Positions 37,701 to 46,064 of a stretch of DNA of 64,000 nt are shown piece by piece. The number at the start of each line of letters is the position of its first letter. Position 1 is the first letter of the stretch. The stretch is from Diprion similis (Eukaryota > Arthropoda > Insecta > Hymenoptera > Diprionidae): positions 8,556,001 through 8,620,000 of the forward strand of contig NC_060112.1 of the NCBI RefSeq assembly GCF_021155765.1. The letters run 5' to 3'. A program made the position numbers and the translations under genes. The notes under the pieces are model-generated. The model was not told the DNA's origin. It worked only from the letters and a program-made list of their open reading frames with translations, and did not search any database.

Positions 37701-40422
37701 AAATACTGCGATTCGAACCAGACTATGGAGCAAGGTCAGATTAAGGGATTCAATTACCTAAGTATAAAAATCACGTAGGACTCGTTCCAATCCAATCTCA
37801 AAATCATGAATGAATGAGATCTTGGACTATGTATATGTAGGTTTCACCACCGTGAAATGCGAAAATATCTATAATGCACAATCGGTCTTCCAGTAACCAC
37901 CATTAATGTATTTCAATATCTGGTACTGTAATAATTTCGTATTGAAAATCATTTTAAATTGACGGCAACACGCGTCTTTCGATCGTCTCTAGTACTAAAT
38001 ATTGACTTCGTTTGAATGTTTCAAGGCCTTGCTTGCGCACGCCTAATGGGAGCACTATATAAATACACATTAATCAAACTATAATACAGGACTGAATATA
38101 CACCAGTGTTTTCGCTATTTTTTGATTGAAAAATCGTTTTTACATATGCGTAAGTCGCAGGTATTTTAAAACGAATCGAATTCGGAAATGGATTTCACAC
38201 TTGACCGGAAATCTATGTGCCTGAAGTGTCGATCCGTCAAGCGTACAAAAAACTACCTATACCAGCATGGCTTGTACCAAAACCTCAAGTTATCCGTAAT
38301 TCCAAGATCCGATAATAAATGACGTGATAACCTCAAGGTGAAATATTGCACTGACCTATATTACTTTATTTTTAGACTAGTGACAATTTTAACAAATCAT
38401 AACACGCTTGATCAATCGACACTTTAGGATACAAAGACAGGAATTACTATAACAAACTCTGTTGACCTTCGCAATCATGTATTATATTGTTATGCCTGTT
38501 CCGATTTACAAATCTACGTGCATTGCCCTAAAAAATTTCTTTCAGGATTTATGACTTCGCGATTTAACAATAAAGCTCTAAGCTTCGGCTTATCAGGTAT
38601 GTTCCAGGTATTCTTTCCTGCAGTTAATTCACATAAAGACTACTACAATTGTTGAAGTCGTAAAATGCGATAAATTTTCGGTCATTTTACGATGCCATTA
38701 GTACAATCCGAGCCCTAAAGTCACGTACTCCCACTGAAACGCATTGGAATAATCTAAAAGTTTAAAATGTGATGTTTATTGGTGTAAAATCGGAATGGCC
38801 AGAACGTCATCACCATCCTGTACAGAAAATTGAAACTGTGTTGAGAGTAGATTGATAGATGCGGGCTAATGGTTGTGGGCACTAGTGGAATCAATATGCC
38901 GTTAGGTATAAGTAACCAAGATTATTTTTTCCAGCCAGGCAGCGTTGGATACTTTTCGGATCACTGCTACATTTAACGCGTTGCCTCACACAGGGTAATG
39001 GCATCAGATTGCTTTAAAATCGTGAGAACAATACGCCAAGTTATTGCTCGATAAGCTATACCATTATAACTTGCAGTTGAAAAACGAGAAAGACCTGGAG
39101 ATAAATAAACGATTCTGCGGTGTATGCGATTTACATCGAACATATCTAACTGACCAAGAGCCAGTAGCCTCGAGCCGATTGTGAACTGGAAACTGAGGCA
39201 TTTGTTGTGTCCTTGTTGTCGGCATAAAGAGAGGCCACATTTTCATGTCGATAAGTTACGAGCTACGATTATAGCTTACGAGAAGCTTGAAATGAGAACT
39301 ACACTGGACACCGGAACTTCAGGTGTAAATTCGTAAAATAACAAAAATAAATTATTATATAAAAATAAGCCAATAGTTCATTTGTTTCCGACTTTGTGTA
39401 TGGCTCATAGCGTGAAGCGCATGGTTAGGGTTACCGAACTGGATCTATTACTGTTACTACTCTTAGTAGAATAGAACAATAGATGTTCTAGTATTCAAAT
39501 AACAATTCTCTAAATCAGCGAAAGTGCATAATTTATATTTTGATGGACGATTTTTTGATCAAGACATTTTTACGCCACGTGACTTCTCGGCTACAAGACA
39601 ATACTAACAATATAAGTATTTTGGGTATATGTGTATGCACATAACGCATTCCACGAAATAGACTGGTTTACACGAATTTTTCAAAATAAGTCGTTCTCAA
39701 TGCATTTCAGGAAATGGACCATTCATCTAACGATCAAACTATATATACATTATATACAGCATCTTTCGCCAGTAAAATCGTTGGTGATTTTCGAACTTCC
39801 TCGAAAAAGTAGCAACTAGGTATATAAATGAAGTAAAAGCTGTCAAAAAATTAAGCAGCAGCAAAATTCCGAACTCCAGATCAGGAGTAGTGGTTCTCAT
39901 GTGATGGTTGGAATTCAATTCACATTATCGTTAAACGCAGTCCCACAAAGCGTAAACATTGAAGACCTGTTGTAAAACGTTGTCAATCCTATAAAGAGTT
40001 AGTGGTGACAGAAGATAGAGAAATGATGCTTTGGGAAAAATTATGTCTCGTTATCTTCGGTAAAAAAAGTGAGCAAACGGCGAACCTTCTGGGACAGTGA
40101 AAAGGGTTATTGTGAAGCATCCTGTGAACGTTAACCAACAAGGGCGTGATTTCGCGACCGAGGATAACTGCGGTTAATGAATTTCCGCGTCTACAACAGC
40201 ATGCGTGTATATGTATGAGTCTACCTTGAGGTTGTGAGCGATTTGCCGTATATAGTAGAGGTCCAGATCTTGAAGGATTTCGATCTTTCCCGGACTTCCG
40301 GGGACCGGGGTCGTCGTAGTATTATCGCCACTGCTGTGACGATTCTTGGCCAAGGTTTGCCCCCCAGTTTTCTTTGGGTCCCGCAGGCTCAGGGCAGCCA
40401 AAGGTGGAAAACACGAGTCCAT
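17232..40422 (-). CDS. Rtkn: Rhotekin orthologue (Rho effector), eight coding exons
   Basis: Rhotekin binds GTP-loaded Rho through an HR1/REM helix and acts in cytoskeleton and septin organisation. Coding exons from 5' to 3' on the minus strand are 40422-40225, 20806-20616, 19846-19637, 19493-19314, 18760-18666, 18467-18253, 18161-17891 and 17437-17232. All junctions are GT-AG and every phase closes, giving 1,566 nt and 521 residues. Visible domains are: LQDLDLYYIRQIA (about 50-62, matching the short-isoform N-terminus of vertebrate rhotekin); an HR1 helix with EIKMREGSARLL and YMAELQRRK (about 67-126); an anillin-homology region starting at SLSDLRIPLMW (about 138-285); a PH domain from LFGHFCCRLAAQP (about 298-415); KRQGSLYDE; then a Ser/Thr-rich tail ending SNKSHD. 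Vertebrate rhotekins are slightly longer (about 550-560). The start ATG at 40,422 has an in-frame upstream stop. Intron 1 is 19.4 kb. Alternative 5' exons are likely. Confidence 0.94.
17891..18161 (-). CDS. Rtkn: Rhotekin coding exon 7 (PH domain, second half)
   Basis: Acceptor TTTCCTCCAG|GAAACG and donor GATCG|GTACGT. Encodes the C-terminal PH helix (ETADEAQKWLRQLVAHAKD) and KRQGSLYDETPLI, equivalent to the vertebrate KQGSLYHEM motif. If the donor is not used, the frame continues eleven codons to TGA at 17,858-17,856, giving a shorter alternative C-terminus. Confidence 0.92.
18253..18467 (-). CDS. Rtkn: Rhotekin coding exon 6 (PH domain, first half)
   Basis: Acceptor TTATTTCAG|AAAATAAA and donor CAACAGG|GTAAAT. 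Encodes LPLFGHFCCRLAAQPECV, nearly identical in pattern to the vertebrate LPLYGSVCCRLAAQPLC entry into the PH domain, then SIVPINR. Confidence 0.94.
18666..18760 (-). CDS. Rtkn: Rhotekin coding exon 5 (end of anillin-homology region)
   Basis: Acceptor CTATTTCAG|TGGACC and donor AACTTAG|GTAAGA. Encodes GPHFELMASARLTLDD and IHTHDLILNN, matching the GPRYHLLAHTTLTL ... FRTHDLTL block of vertebrates. Confidence 0.92.
19028..19272. mobile_element. Foldback/MITE-like element, copy 1
   Basis: The ends are inverted: ATCTTTACCGATCG near 19,036 and CGATCGGTAAAGACT near 19,243. An internal block CAGTGATGCGTAGGCTTTGA is shared with the second copy at 24,123-24,410. It sits in a rhotekin intron (exon 5 to exon 4). 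It has no coding capacity. Confidence 0.65.
19314..19493 (-). CDS. Rtkn: Rhotekin coding exon 4 (anillin-homology region)
   Basis: Acceptor TTCATTAG|CAACAAC and donor GAGAAAT|GTAAGT. Encodes AEFEVTLEIYSHI, corresponding to the FELRLELYG block of vertebrate rhotekin, and a basic RRIKRSIHSSISRTVGKR stretch. Confidence 0.92.
19637..19846 (-). CDS. Rtkn: Rhotekin coding exon 3 (start of anillin-homology region)
   Basis: Acceptor TGTGTGCAG|TTTACC and donor TTATCTT|GTGAGT. Encodes SLSDLRIPLMWRDSDHFKN and RALTDVTFPDV, very close to the vertebrate rhotekin blocks. The phase matches both neighbouring exons. Confidence 0.95.
19971..20070. repeat. Imperfect palindrome rich in ATTAATCG
   Basis: CCTGTGCGATTAATCGG at the left is mirrored by CGATTATTCGCACAG at the right, with ATTAATCGTTT and ATTCGATTATT between. 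It could be a very short MITE or a hairpin-forming relic in the intron between rhotekin exons 2 and 3. Confidence 0.5.
20616..20806 (-). CDS. Rtkn: Rhotekin coding exon 2 (HR1/REM Rho-binding helix)
   Basis: Acceptor ATGTTGCAG|GAATATG and donor CCTAG|GTGAAT. Encodes EYDLEQKIEVEIKMREGS and onward through YMAELQRRK, the antiparallel-helix HR1 segment that contacts Rho-GTP. The exon is 191 nt, leaving phase 2. Confidence 0.93.
23172..23204 (-). CDS. Candidate alternative rhotekin first exon
   Basis: An ATG at 23,204 opens MRLLAAALNQT and is followed directly by the donor AGACG|GTGAGC. The eleven codons end in phase 0, exactly the phase needed to join the HR1 exon at 20,806. Upstream on the minus strand (23,250-23,500) the DNA is unusually GC-rich for the region, with a TATA-like stretch, as expected of a promoter and 5' UTR. 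Vertebrate rhotekin genes use alternative N-terminal exons joined to this same HR1 exon. The evidence is phase and position only; chance is quite possible. Confidence 0.3.
24123..24410. mobile_element. Foldback/MITE-like element, copy 2
   Basis: The left arm reads GTCTGTCTTTACCAACCG and the right end reads CGGTCGGTAACGATTGACTG, approximately inverted. The arms extend inward: ATCAAAGCTTGCGTATGACTG on the left mirrors CAGTGCTGCGTAGGCTTTGAT on the right. The whole element can therefore fold into a long imperfect hairpin. It shares its right half with the copy at 19,028-19,272. It lies within rhotekin intron 1. Confidence 0.7.
25698..25744 (+). repeat. A47 homopolymer
   Basis: Forty-seven consecutive A on the plus strand. 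It may be the tail of a retroelement insertion or simple slippage; I could not identify element sequence beside it. Length in the assembly may be unreliable. Confidence 0.9.
28794..28908. mobile_element. Short MITE-like element with inverted ends
   Basis: The left end TGCAGGGTGTATAC and right end TTAACACCCTGTACA are inverted. A second inverted block, GAAGTGTCGCCACTTC against AAAGTGATGACACAT, follows inside. The total is about 115 bp with AT-rich flanks and no coding potential. CACCCTGTA also occurs at 25,939 and 33,594, suggesting a dispersed family. Confidence 0.6.
30100..30480. other. GC-rich island within rhotekin intron 1
   Basis: About 350 bp with many CpG, clearly above its AT-rich surroundings. 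Plus-strand frames are open (30,065-30,580 and 30,204-30,473) and basic (for example EERETKRRRKRGR), and a donor-like AGAG|GTAAAA occurs near 30,455. The minus strand is also open (30,169-30,393). Simultaneously open frames are what high GC predicts, so I do not call a protein. An alternative promoter or noncoding first exon is a reasonable alternative. Confidence 0.4.
33289..33603. mobile_element. Possible inverted-end element ending in CACCCTGTATA
   Basis: TACAAGGGTCTAAAAAA at the left loosely mirrors TTTTTCCTCACCCTGTATA at the right. The interior (GACCTTGAAGATGAGGTTCA) has the look of dispersed insect repeats. The terminal match is imperfect, so this call is tentative. Confidence 0.35.
36308..36327 (+). 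repeat. G20 homopolymer
   Basis: Twenty consecutive G flanked by AGGTGCC and TGGAGG. Such runs are sequencing-error prone and can form G-quadruplexes. Confidence 0.9.
36386..36715 (-). CDS. Unrecognised Cys-containing ORF
   Basis: A continuous minus-strand frame runs from near 36,715 to TGA at 36,388-36,386. It has six Cys in a plausible extracellular-type pattern (GCRSDVVHCKF, then KFCNCCHMF, then LPTCMW) and mixed polarity unlike chance AT-rich translations. There is no ATG at its beginning, but a pyrimidine tract ending CAAATCCAG near 36,692 could be an acceptor, making it a terminal exon. It lies in rhotekin intron 1 on the same strand. A shorter plus-strand frame with ATG at 36,712 lies just beside it, reading away. 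I recognise no family; it could be a nested gene, a remnant or chance. Confidence 0.28.
   Translation of the reverse strand, partial: SSTLLSLKSSTVSDKVEYVSYRNSYFVIDSSNVTTGCRSDVVHCKFEAPETTDKFCNCCHMFNIMQSIDLSNGAISNILDPNPNVEQSQNLPTCMWMRNKYNASYSIKI
40225..40422 (-). CDS. Rtkn: Rhotekin coding exon 1 (N-terminus)
   Basis: Encodes residues 1-66, starting MDSCFPPLAAL, followed by a low-complexity NTTTTPVPGSPGK linker and the conserved LQDLDLYYIRQIAHNLK. Ends phase 0 at CTCAAG|GTAGAC. In vertebrate rhotekin the matching segment sits directly before the HR1 helix, as it does after splicing here. Confidence 0.88.
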
Positions 40423-41800
40423 GTCACTAATTGATATTCAATCAAGAATCACAAGAACACCGAATCGAAACAGTTGACACGATCACAATAAACTTGATTC
40501 CGATTTCGCACAGGAAACAAAAAGTATCAAACAAAAACCACGGTCAGGTACAAGTGAACCGAGCAATTTGAATGTATTCACGACATTGATATGATAAGAA
40601 GACACTATTCAGAATCAACGTTTTCTTCTGTCGTTGTTCTTAAAACACAGTTAACTAGATAAAGTGACAATGCGATAAGCGCGAAGCTACATCAAAGCGA
40701 TGACGTAACCTTCTTTCCATTTGAACTGACAAACGAGATTCCAGTAATACATATGTATATATCCGCACACTCACATCAGCACAGGTGTGCGATGTGAAGA
40801 CCTCGCCTCCACTCTTGGACAAATCGTTAACGTTTAACTTTTCAACGATCACTACTATTGTGTTACAGTATATTGGACTACCTGAGGTCTCTTTAACTGA
40901 TACTTTTCACCCAGATCCAACTTTTGCACCGTTTGATAGAGCGATTTGGTCTTAAGGGTCGAGCCGAGCCGATTGCAAGTGCGCAGGGTGTTAGGGGGGA
41001 GGCGATTCACAGAGTGGCAACAAAGGCAGGGGAGCCAGCGAACGCGTTCAACCTCCACAACAAGACGTAGATTTATTTATAAACCATCCTTACTCCGGAG
41101 AGGGATATTCAACATCGCGTGGTCCACGACTACATGTAGAGGAGGTTGGTTGAAAGGGGGGCGAAACGCAGGTTGGTTGGCTCGCGTTCAGGAAATCCCT
41201 AGTCGCGCCAGCCTGGCTGCCGATCTTGTTGTTCCTCGATATTTAAATTCTCAGTTACCTCTGCGAGGCTAATTAGATGCGTTAACAAGTATCGTAAGCT
41301 CGCTTCTCATTTGTTTCTTAAAATTTGGTTTTCGATAGACAATTGAAGTCAACCGATTGAACTGACGTTTGAAAGAAAAAGAAAATTAACTAAACGAAGA
41401 ATTGTCTGTAGAAAACTGTCCTCATATAGCACTTCAATTTAACACCAAATTTTCTTCATTCTTAAATATCCGACCGATAGCCGTTGAAGTGGCTAATTAA
41501 TTCGTCCTCGACGAAACTTCGAATTTGTTTTGCCTCAGCATCACTGGTACACAGCACACTTCACGCCGTTCTCGTACACTACTAGTTCTGTGTCTGAATG
41601 ACGCCTGACTGCCGTCAGGGAGTCCAACTAGAGAGAGAAAGAGAGAGGGAGAGAGCGAGAGAGCGAGAGAGCGAGGAAGAGAGCTAGGGATCCATGGGTG
41701 GGGAGGAAGGCAAATCAACGAGAGGGGAGAACAAGGGAGAGAGTGAAGGAAAAAAATAAGGAGAGAGGAAGGGGACACGCACGTGCGTCCACAAAGGGAC
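40423..41800 (-). promoter_or_regulatory. Probable rhotekin 5' UTR and promoter region
   Basis: This DNA is directly upstream of the rhotekin start codon. It becomes GC-rich at about 40,930-41,260 (many CpG) and contains a purine tract at 41,630-41,776. The open frames over it on both strands (for example 40,946-41,272) are of the kind GC-rich DNA gives by chance. The transcription start and any 5' UTR intron cannot be fixed from sequence. Confidence 0.45.
41630..41776 (+). repeat. GA-rich purine tract
   Basis: Nearly pure A/G sequence with repeated GAGAGAGCGAGAGAGCGAGA units, then degenerate GAGG/GGAGA. Upstream of a gene in an insect, GAGA elements can bind GAGA-type chromatin factors; that role is inferred. 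The minus-strand Ser/Leu-rich frame here is a shadow of the repeat. Confidence 0.75.
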
Positions 41801-44800
41801 CAGCCGGCCGGCCGATGAGCATGGCAGTGGTTATCAACCGTTTTGTTTTTACCCGATAGAATATTCTCGTAGGTTTTCGTCGGTTAGGCACTCAAGCATG
41901 TGTGTATGCATGTATATACAATAGACATTGTACACAGTGCAAATAATTGGTCGTTTAAATGATTTTCATCCCGGTGGTCCTTCCTGCAGTTTTAAGAAAA
42001 ATTTTATTGCGGATTAAAATCTTCACACCTTGTTTGTTTCGCGCGGATCGAAAGCACGTTGAAGAGGAAGAACCATGGAGGAAGCTCGTAAGGACAGAGG
42101 GGATCCCAGGTAAAAACCGGCTGTCAGTCACTGCTAGATTTTCTGTTGTTGAACCGCACAATGACGAACGGATGAATCTCGAAACCTGCCGCAGACCGGA
42201 GATCTTCCCGTAATGGTTCCTTCGCGAAGCGAACCCAGTAGGTACGTGTTGCATAACTATAAGATAGGGTGTGTGGCTGTGAGTATATGATCCATGGAAA
42301 AGGCGGTGAAGGTGTACGGTGAATCGGTCGATTTGTTCTTGGTGTAGTCAATGGTTCATGTTTTATGTATAGCATATTCGCGTGACGCAGGTAGACGTGA
42401 ACAACGAACTAATAGATGGAACTTCAAAGTATTGACATCGCGGCTGCGTGAATGACGGATAATAACACAGTAGAGGCATTTCGAATCGAACTCCGAATCG
42501 AAGATTATACTCCGCTAATTGTGAGTAAACGTTTGTATGAATTCAGGTGAAGATAATGCAGTGATTACGTAAAAAAAATTTATCACAAAAAGCAATTATA
42601 AGTACCGTAACGATCACGCAAAAGTTTTCGAACAAGCGGTTTGCTGAACAGCGAGAGTCAATACAAATGGATTTTTAGTGGGGGACTATAAAGAAATGCA
42701 TATGACAGTCTGAGAAAACCATATATATATATATAGCCAACTATATAAGCGTGCGTCGAATAATTTAATTGATTTCACAATCAGTAGTTGATCCACCCTA
42801 TAAGTGAATTGTAGATTTGTCTCATTCTATTGTTTTTCTCAATACTCATAAAGAGAGTATCAAACCTCGAAGTGAGGGATTCTGCTGAAACTTCTGATGT
42901 ATAGTTTCATCCATTGGGTCGTTTTTCACTTTGATTAAAATTGTCAATCTGAAGGAAAAATGTTAAAAAGATATTTACAATTTCGAAGATAAAGCATTGA
43001 GGTTATGATTTGTGCACAACTTTTATGAAAATTGTAAAATTTGTCTCTGCTCTGGCCCCATGGAATTGGCCACTTTGTGATGATGCCTTACCAAGGCTAT
43101 TCGTTATGCCCTTCAAATGAATGACAAATTTCCGTATTATGCGATGAAATTGTAACCTTAGAGGCTTCGGAAGTAATGAATTCTTTTGAACTTACATGGC
43201 AACTGGAATGGAAATTCCGCATGGAAAAAACAATATGTTTTATCGACAGGAAGCGAGACTGAATTAGTAAGAGAATAGACAATACCGGGGAAGTGATTAC
43301 AAATTAACATTAGACAATATCATGTATATGATTCATTGTATTACAAAATACTTGTAAAAGCGTATTTTTTTCTCATTCACGTCCACATAATTACTATCAG
43401 ACTTGGAATTATATTTGAGTCAGAGTAACGTTTCAGCACTATCGTATTTTAGTAAACATAAAAAAAAAGTTTCGATATAACTGGCCACAGACTATGGAAG
43501 CTCCACTTCCTAAATATGAATCAGAGGAAACTTGTTGATATCAGTAATCAGTACGAAAAAATCAGTGGCGTACTCGGAGCTGCAGAAAACCAGTGACTAT
43601 ACAGAGATATAAGAATATTTCCACTGAGTTACATTTACAATTAGAGATTAATGGCGGAATAAATATAGATAAAATAATGGGATGGATAATGCAGGAAATA
43701 TGATCCACGTGCATTATAGAAACCGTGTAGAACGCTGGATTTGTGAACTTGCGAAATTGGAAGGTTATTATAATGCGAATGAACGCAGCTACCTAACAAG
43801 TTTCGAATCATAAAGTCCTCGGATCATTCGAAGAATGGAATTTGATAGGTACGTGCTTAGAGTACGTACATAGAGCACGTGGCGTTCGTGCCAACTTCCG
43901 GTTCTTAAAATCGAACACAAGTGCCTTCATCCGCGTATATGATAGGTAGCTCAGGAACAATGTAAACGTATCTAGTTACAAATCGTGCCAAAGCGTTGAG
44001 AGTAATATAACGTCTAATTTATGCTTGGCATACGCGCACGTCAAGATTGTTGTACTTGAAATCTACGTACAGGATTATACCCGAACAAATTTTGCGATCA
44101 AGTCGCAACAGTAAGGTTGTGACGACGATTACCACGTAGAAAAAGTGTTTAAAATACTTTGTAATGGTGCCACTTAAATTGAAAAAAAAATCTAATTTCG
44201 AAAGCATTCCTTAAAAATTGGATTCAATAAATATCCTTCCGGGGTGATTCTTTTCTTCATTTTCGCAGCAAGTATTTCAAGTGGGAATAAAATTGAAGTA
44301 TTATATATCCAAACTCAAGACCCGATCTTGGAAGTTGTGAAGTATTCAGCGCATATAGAGAGTATCAAATTCACAACATCCCTGCGCTATGGTCTGAAGG
44401 TCCGAAAGTGGACGCTGACACCCCTTAGAACAGCCTCCCTTGTAGCACATCCGCATGCAGGGAGCGTAGTGGAACAGGATGTTCGTGCCGCGGGGAAGTA
44501 CGAGCGACGGGATGTGACCTCACGAGATTCAACCCCCGACCTGTCGGCTTGCCACTGCTGTGTGATAGGCGCAACAGCAGGGGAAACGAATCGTATCGAC
44601 CCCATACCCGACTTCTGAAATATGCCATGCCATGTGCGCTACTGCCAGAGGGGAGAAAAATGAACCAATGGTGTTATAATGCATCCCCTGAAAAAGCATC
44701 TTTGGCGCAAAGACCTTGTCCGAAGTACATTAAATGTGGTCAATACCCACGAAAATACCTTCTTTCATCAAAAATGTATGCATTTAATTACCTTATGCAA

Positions 44801-45984
44801 AAAACTCGTTTCACGAGAGCATTATAACCAAATAAATATATCCTATCCTCTGTCGAAAAAGATTCAACTCACATAATATTGCCAAGTACATGTCCGTTAA
44901 TTTAAAATGATAATAGCTAATAGCATACTGTCTGTGCCTTTGACGCCCAACTCTAAGTCTGCTGTTACCGAACCTTGCTGCTGCTACGTAATTGCAAGCA
45001 AAGGATTGGTAACTGCTACCTAATGGAATTGAAAATCCAGAAAAAATACTTAAATTAGTAAATGATACTCGGCAGGTCTTTTTATAAAAATATCTTGAGG
45101 AATATGTAAAATTATAGACTCGACTATGTATGTCAAAAAGCACTTTCGTTTTAACGAATTCACATCAGACGTTTACGTGATACTTTATTAAGATGAAGTT
45201 TACGATTTCACTTGAAATGAAAGAGAACAAATAAATTCAATTTTCTTTAAATCCTATCTTTCTTTTAATGTCCCACCTGCAATGATACACGTGAATATAT
45301 TTTCACTGCAATGATTGCCATGATCATGATTAATTCAGATCGATATATTGTCAAATTAAAGTTAACTCTAAGCCAAATAAACAGATGCACTCGTCTGCAG
45401 GTCTGTTTCCGAAATAAACTTGTAAGACCTTTGTTGAAAAGAGGCGGAGATTTACAGCGTGTGCATATAAGTAGAAGCCGAGGTGGCGAATACGGAGGAG
45501 GAGTGGTTCTGGGGTTACCGTTAAGACTTGCTTAAATGCTTACCGAAAGAATTAACGATCAGCCTGCATACCTGACTCTGTGAGGCGCATTGTCACGTAC
45601 GCAAAAACGCACGCGCCCGATGTTCATCTATAAAAAAGCAGTTGCAGCGCAAGTCCCTGCGGTGAAAGATTCTAATTACGAATAGCCAGCCTGCAACCCA
45701 GGCCTCTGCTAAATAAGCTGATCGTCAGCTCAAAGCTGGTCCGTTCCTTTTTCTACCTTTTCATTCCTTCTTCATCCTCTCCTCTCTTCAGTCCATCGTG
45801 GTTTTTTATATCCTATTATGCAGCACTCGGTATTCACCGACCTGGATTGCGAAGTTAATTTTACTTGTGTACACCCCAAAGCATTTACGCATCTAAGCGT
45901 GTGTTCGTGTCTTTACGGACCATTGCAGTTCCACCAATCGTAAGTATACAGAGAAGAGCTGATATGGACCGCCACCATTCGCTA
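41800..45984. other. Mostly noncoding intergenic DNA
   Basis: AT-rich sequence with an (AT)n stretch near 42,721. A moderately GC-rich patch at about 44,390-44,640 has open frames in several phases on both strands (plus 44,244-44,618; minus 44,387-44,605), so no single frame stands out. A smaller patch at 42,000-42,240 behaves likewise. No RNA gene or recognisable protein was seen. Confidence 0.45.
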
Positions 45985-46064
45985 CTTCATTCATTCATTC
46001 ATTCATTCATTCATTCATTCATTCATTCATTCATTCATTCATTCATTCATTCATTCATTCATTC
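45985..46064 (+). repeat. (ATTC)n microsatellite, about 20 units
   Basis: An uninterrupted tetranucleotide repeat of CATT/ATTC, ending at TTCTCCTCAT. The frame across it encodes the artefactual repeat HSFIHSFIHSF. Likely length-polymorphic. Confidence 0.97.

Larger units (their letters stand above)
20807..40224 (-). other. Rhotekin intron 1 (19.4 kb)
   Basis: This is bounded by the donor CTCAAG|GTAGAC and the acceptor ATGTTGCAG|GAATATG. Most of it is AT-rich with no coding signal that I can support. Items inside it with their own entries are the foldback element at 24.1 kb, the candidate first exon at 23.2 kb, an A47 run at 25.7 kb, a MITE at 28.8 kb, a GC-rich island at 30.1-30.5 kb, an inverted-end element at 33.3-33.6 kb, a G20 run at 36.3 kb and a Cys-containing ORF at 36.4-36.7 kb. 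The stretches 20.8-23.1, 25.8-28.7, 30.6-33.2, 33.7-36.2 and 37.8-40.2 kb show nothing convincing. Confidence 0.8.

Noticed and set aside
37700..37730. GGTTCGAATC on the minus strand as a tRNA T-arm
   Set aside because: The stem does not pair and no cloverleaf is present.
41497..41778. Ser/Leu/Pro-rich minus-strand frame
   Set aside because: Shadow translation of the GA-rich purine tract.
44387..44640. Several overlapping frames in a GC-rich patch
   Set aside because: Frames are open in multiple phases on both strands, as expected of GC-rich DNA; none is better than the others.
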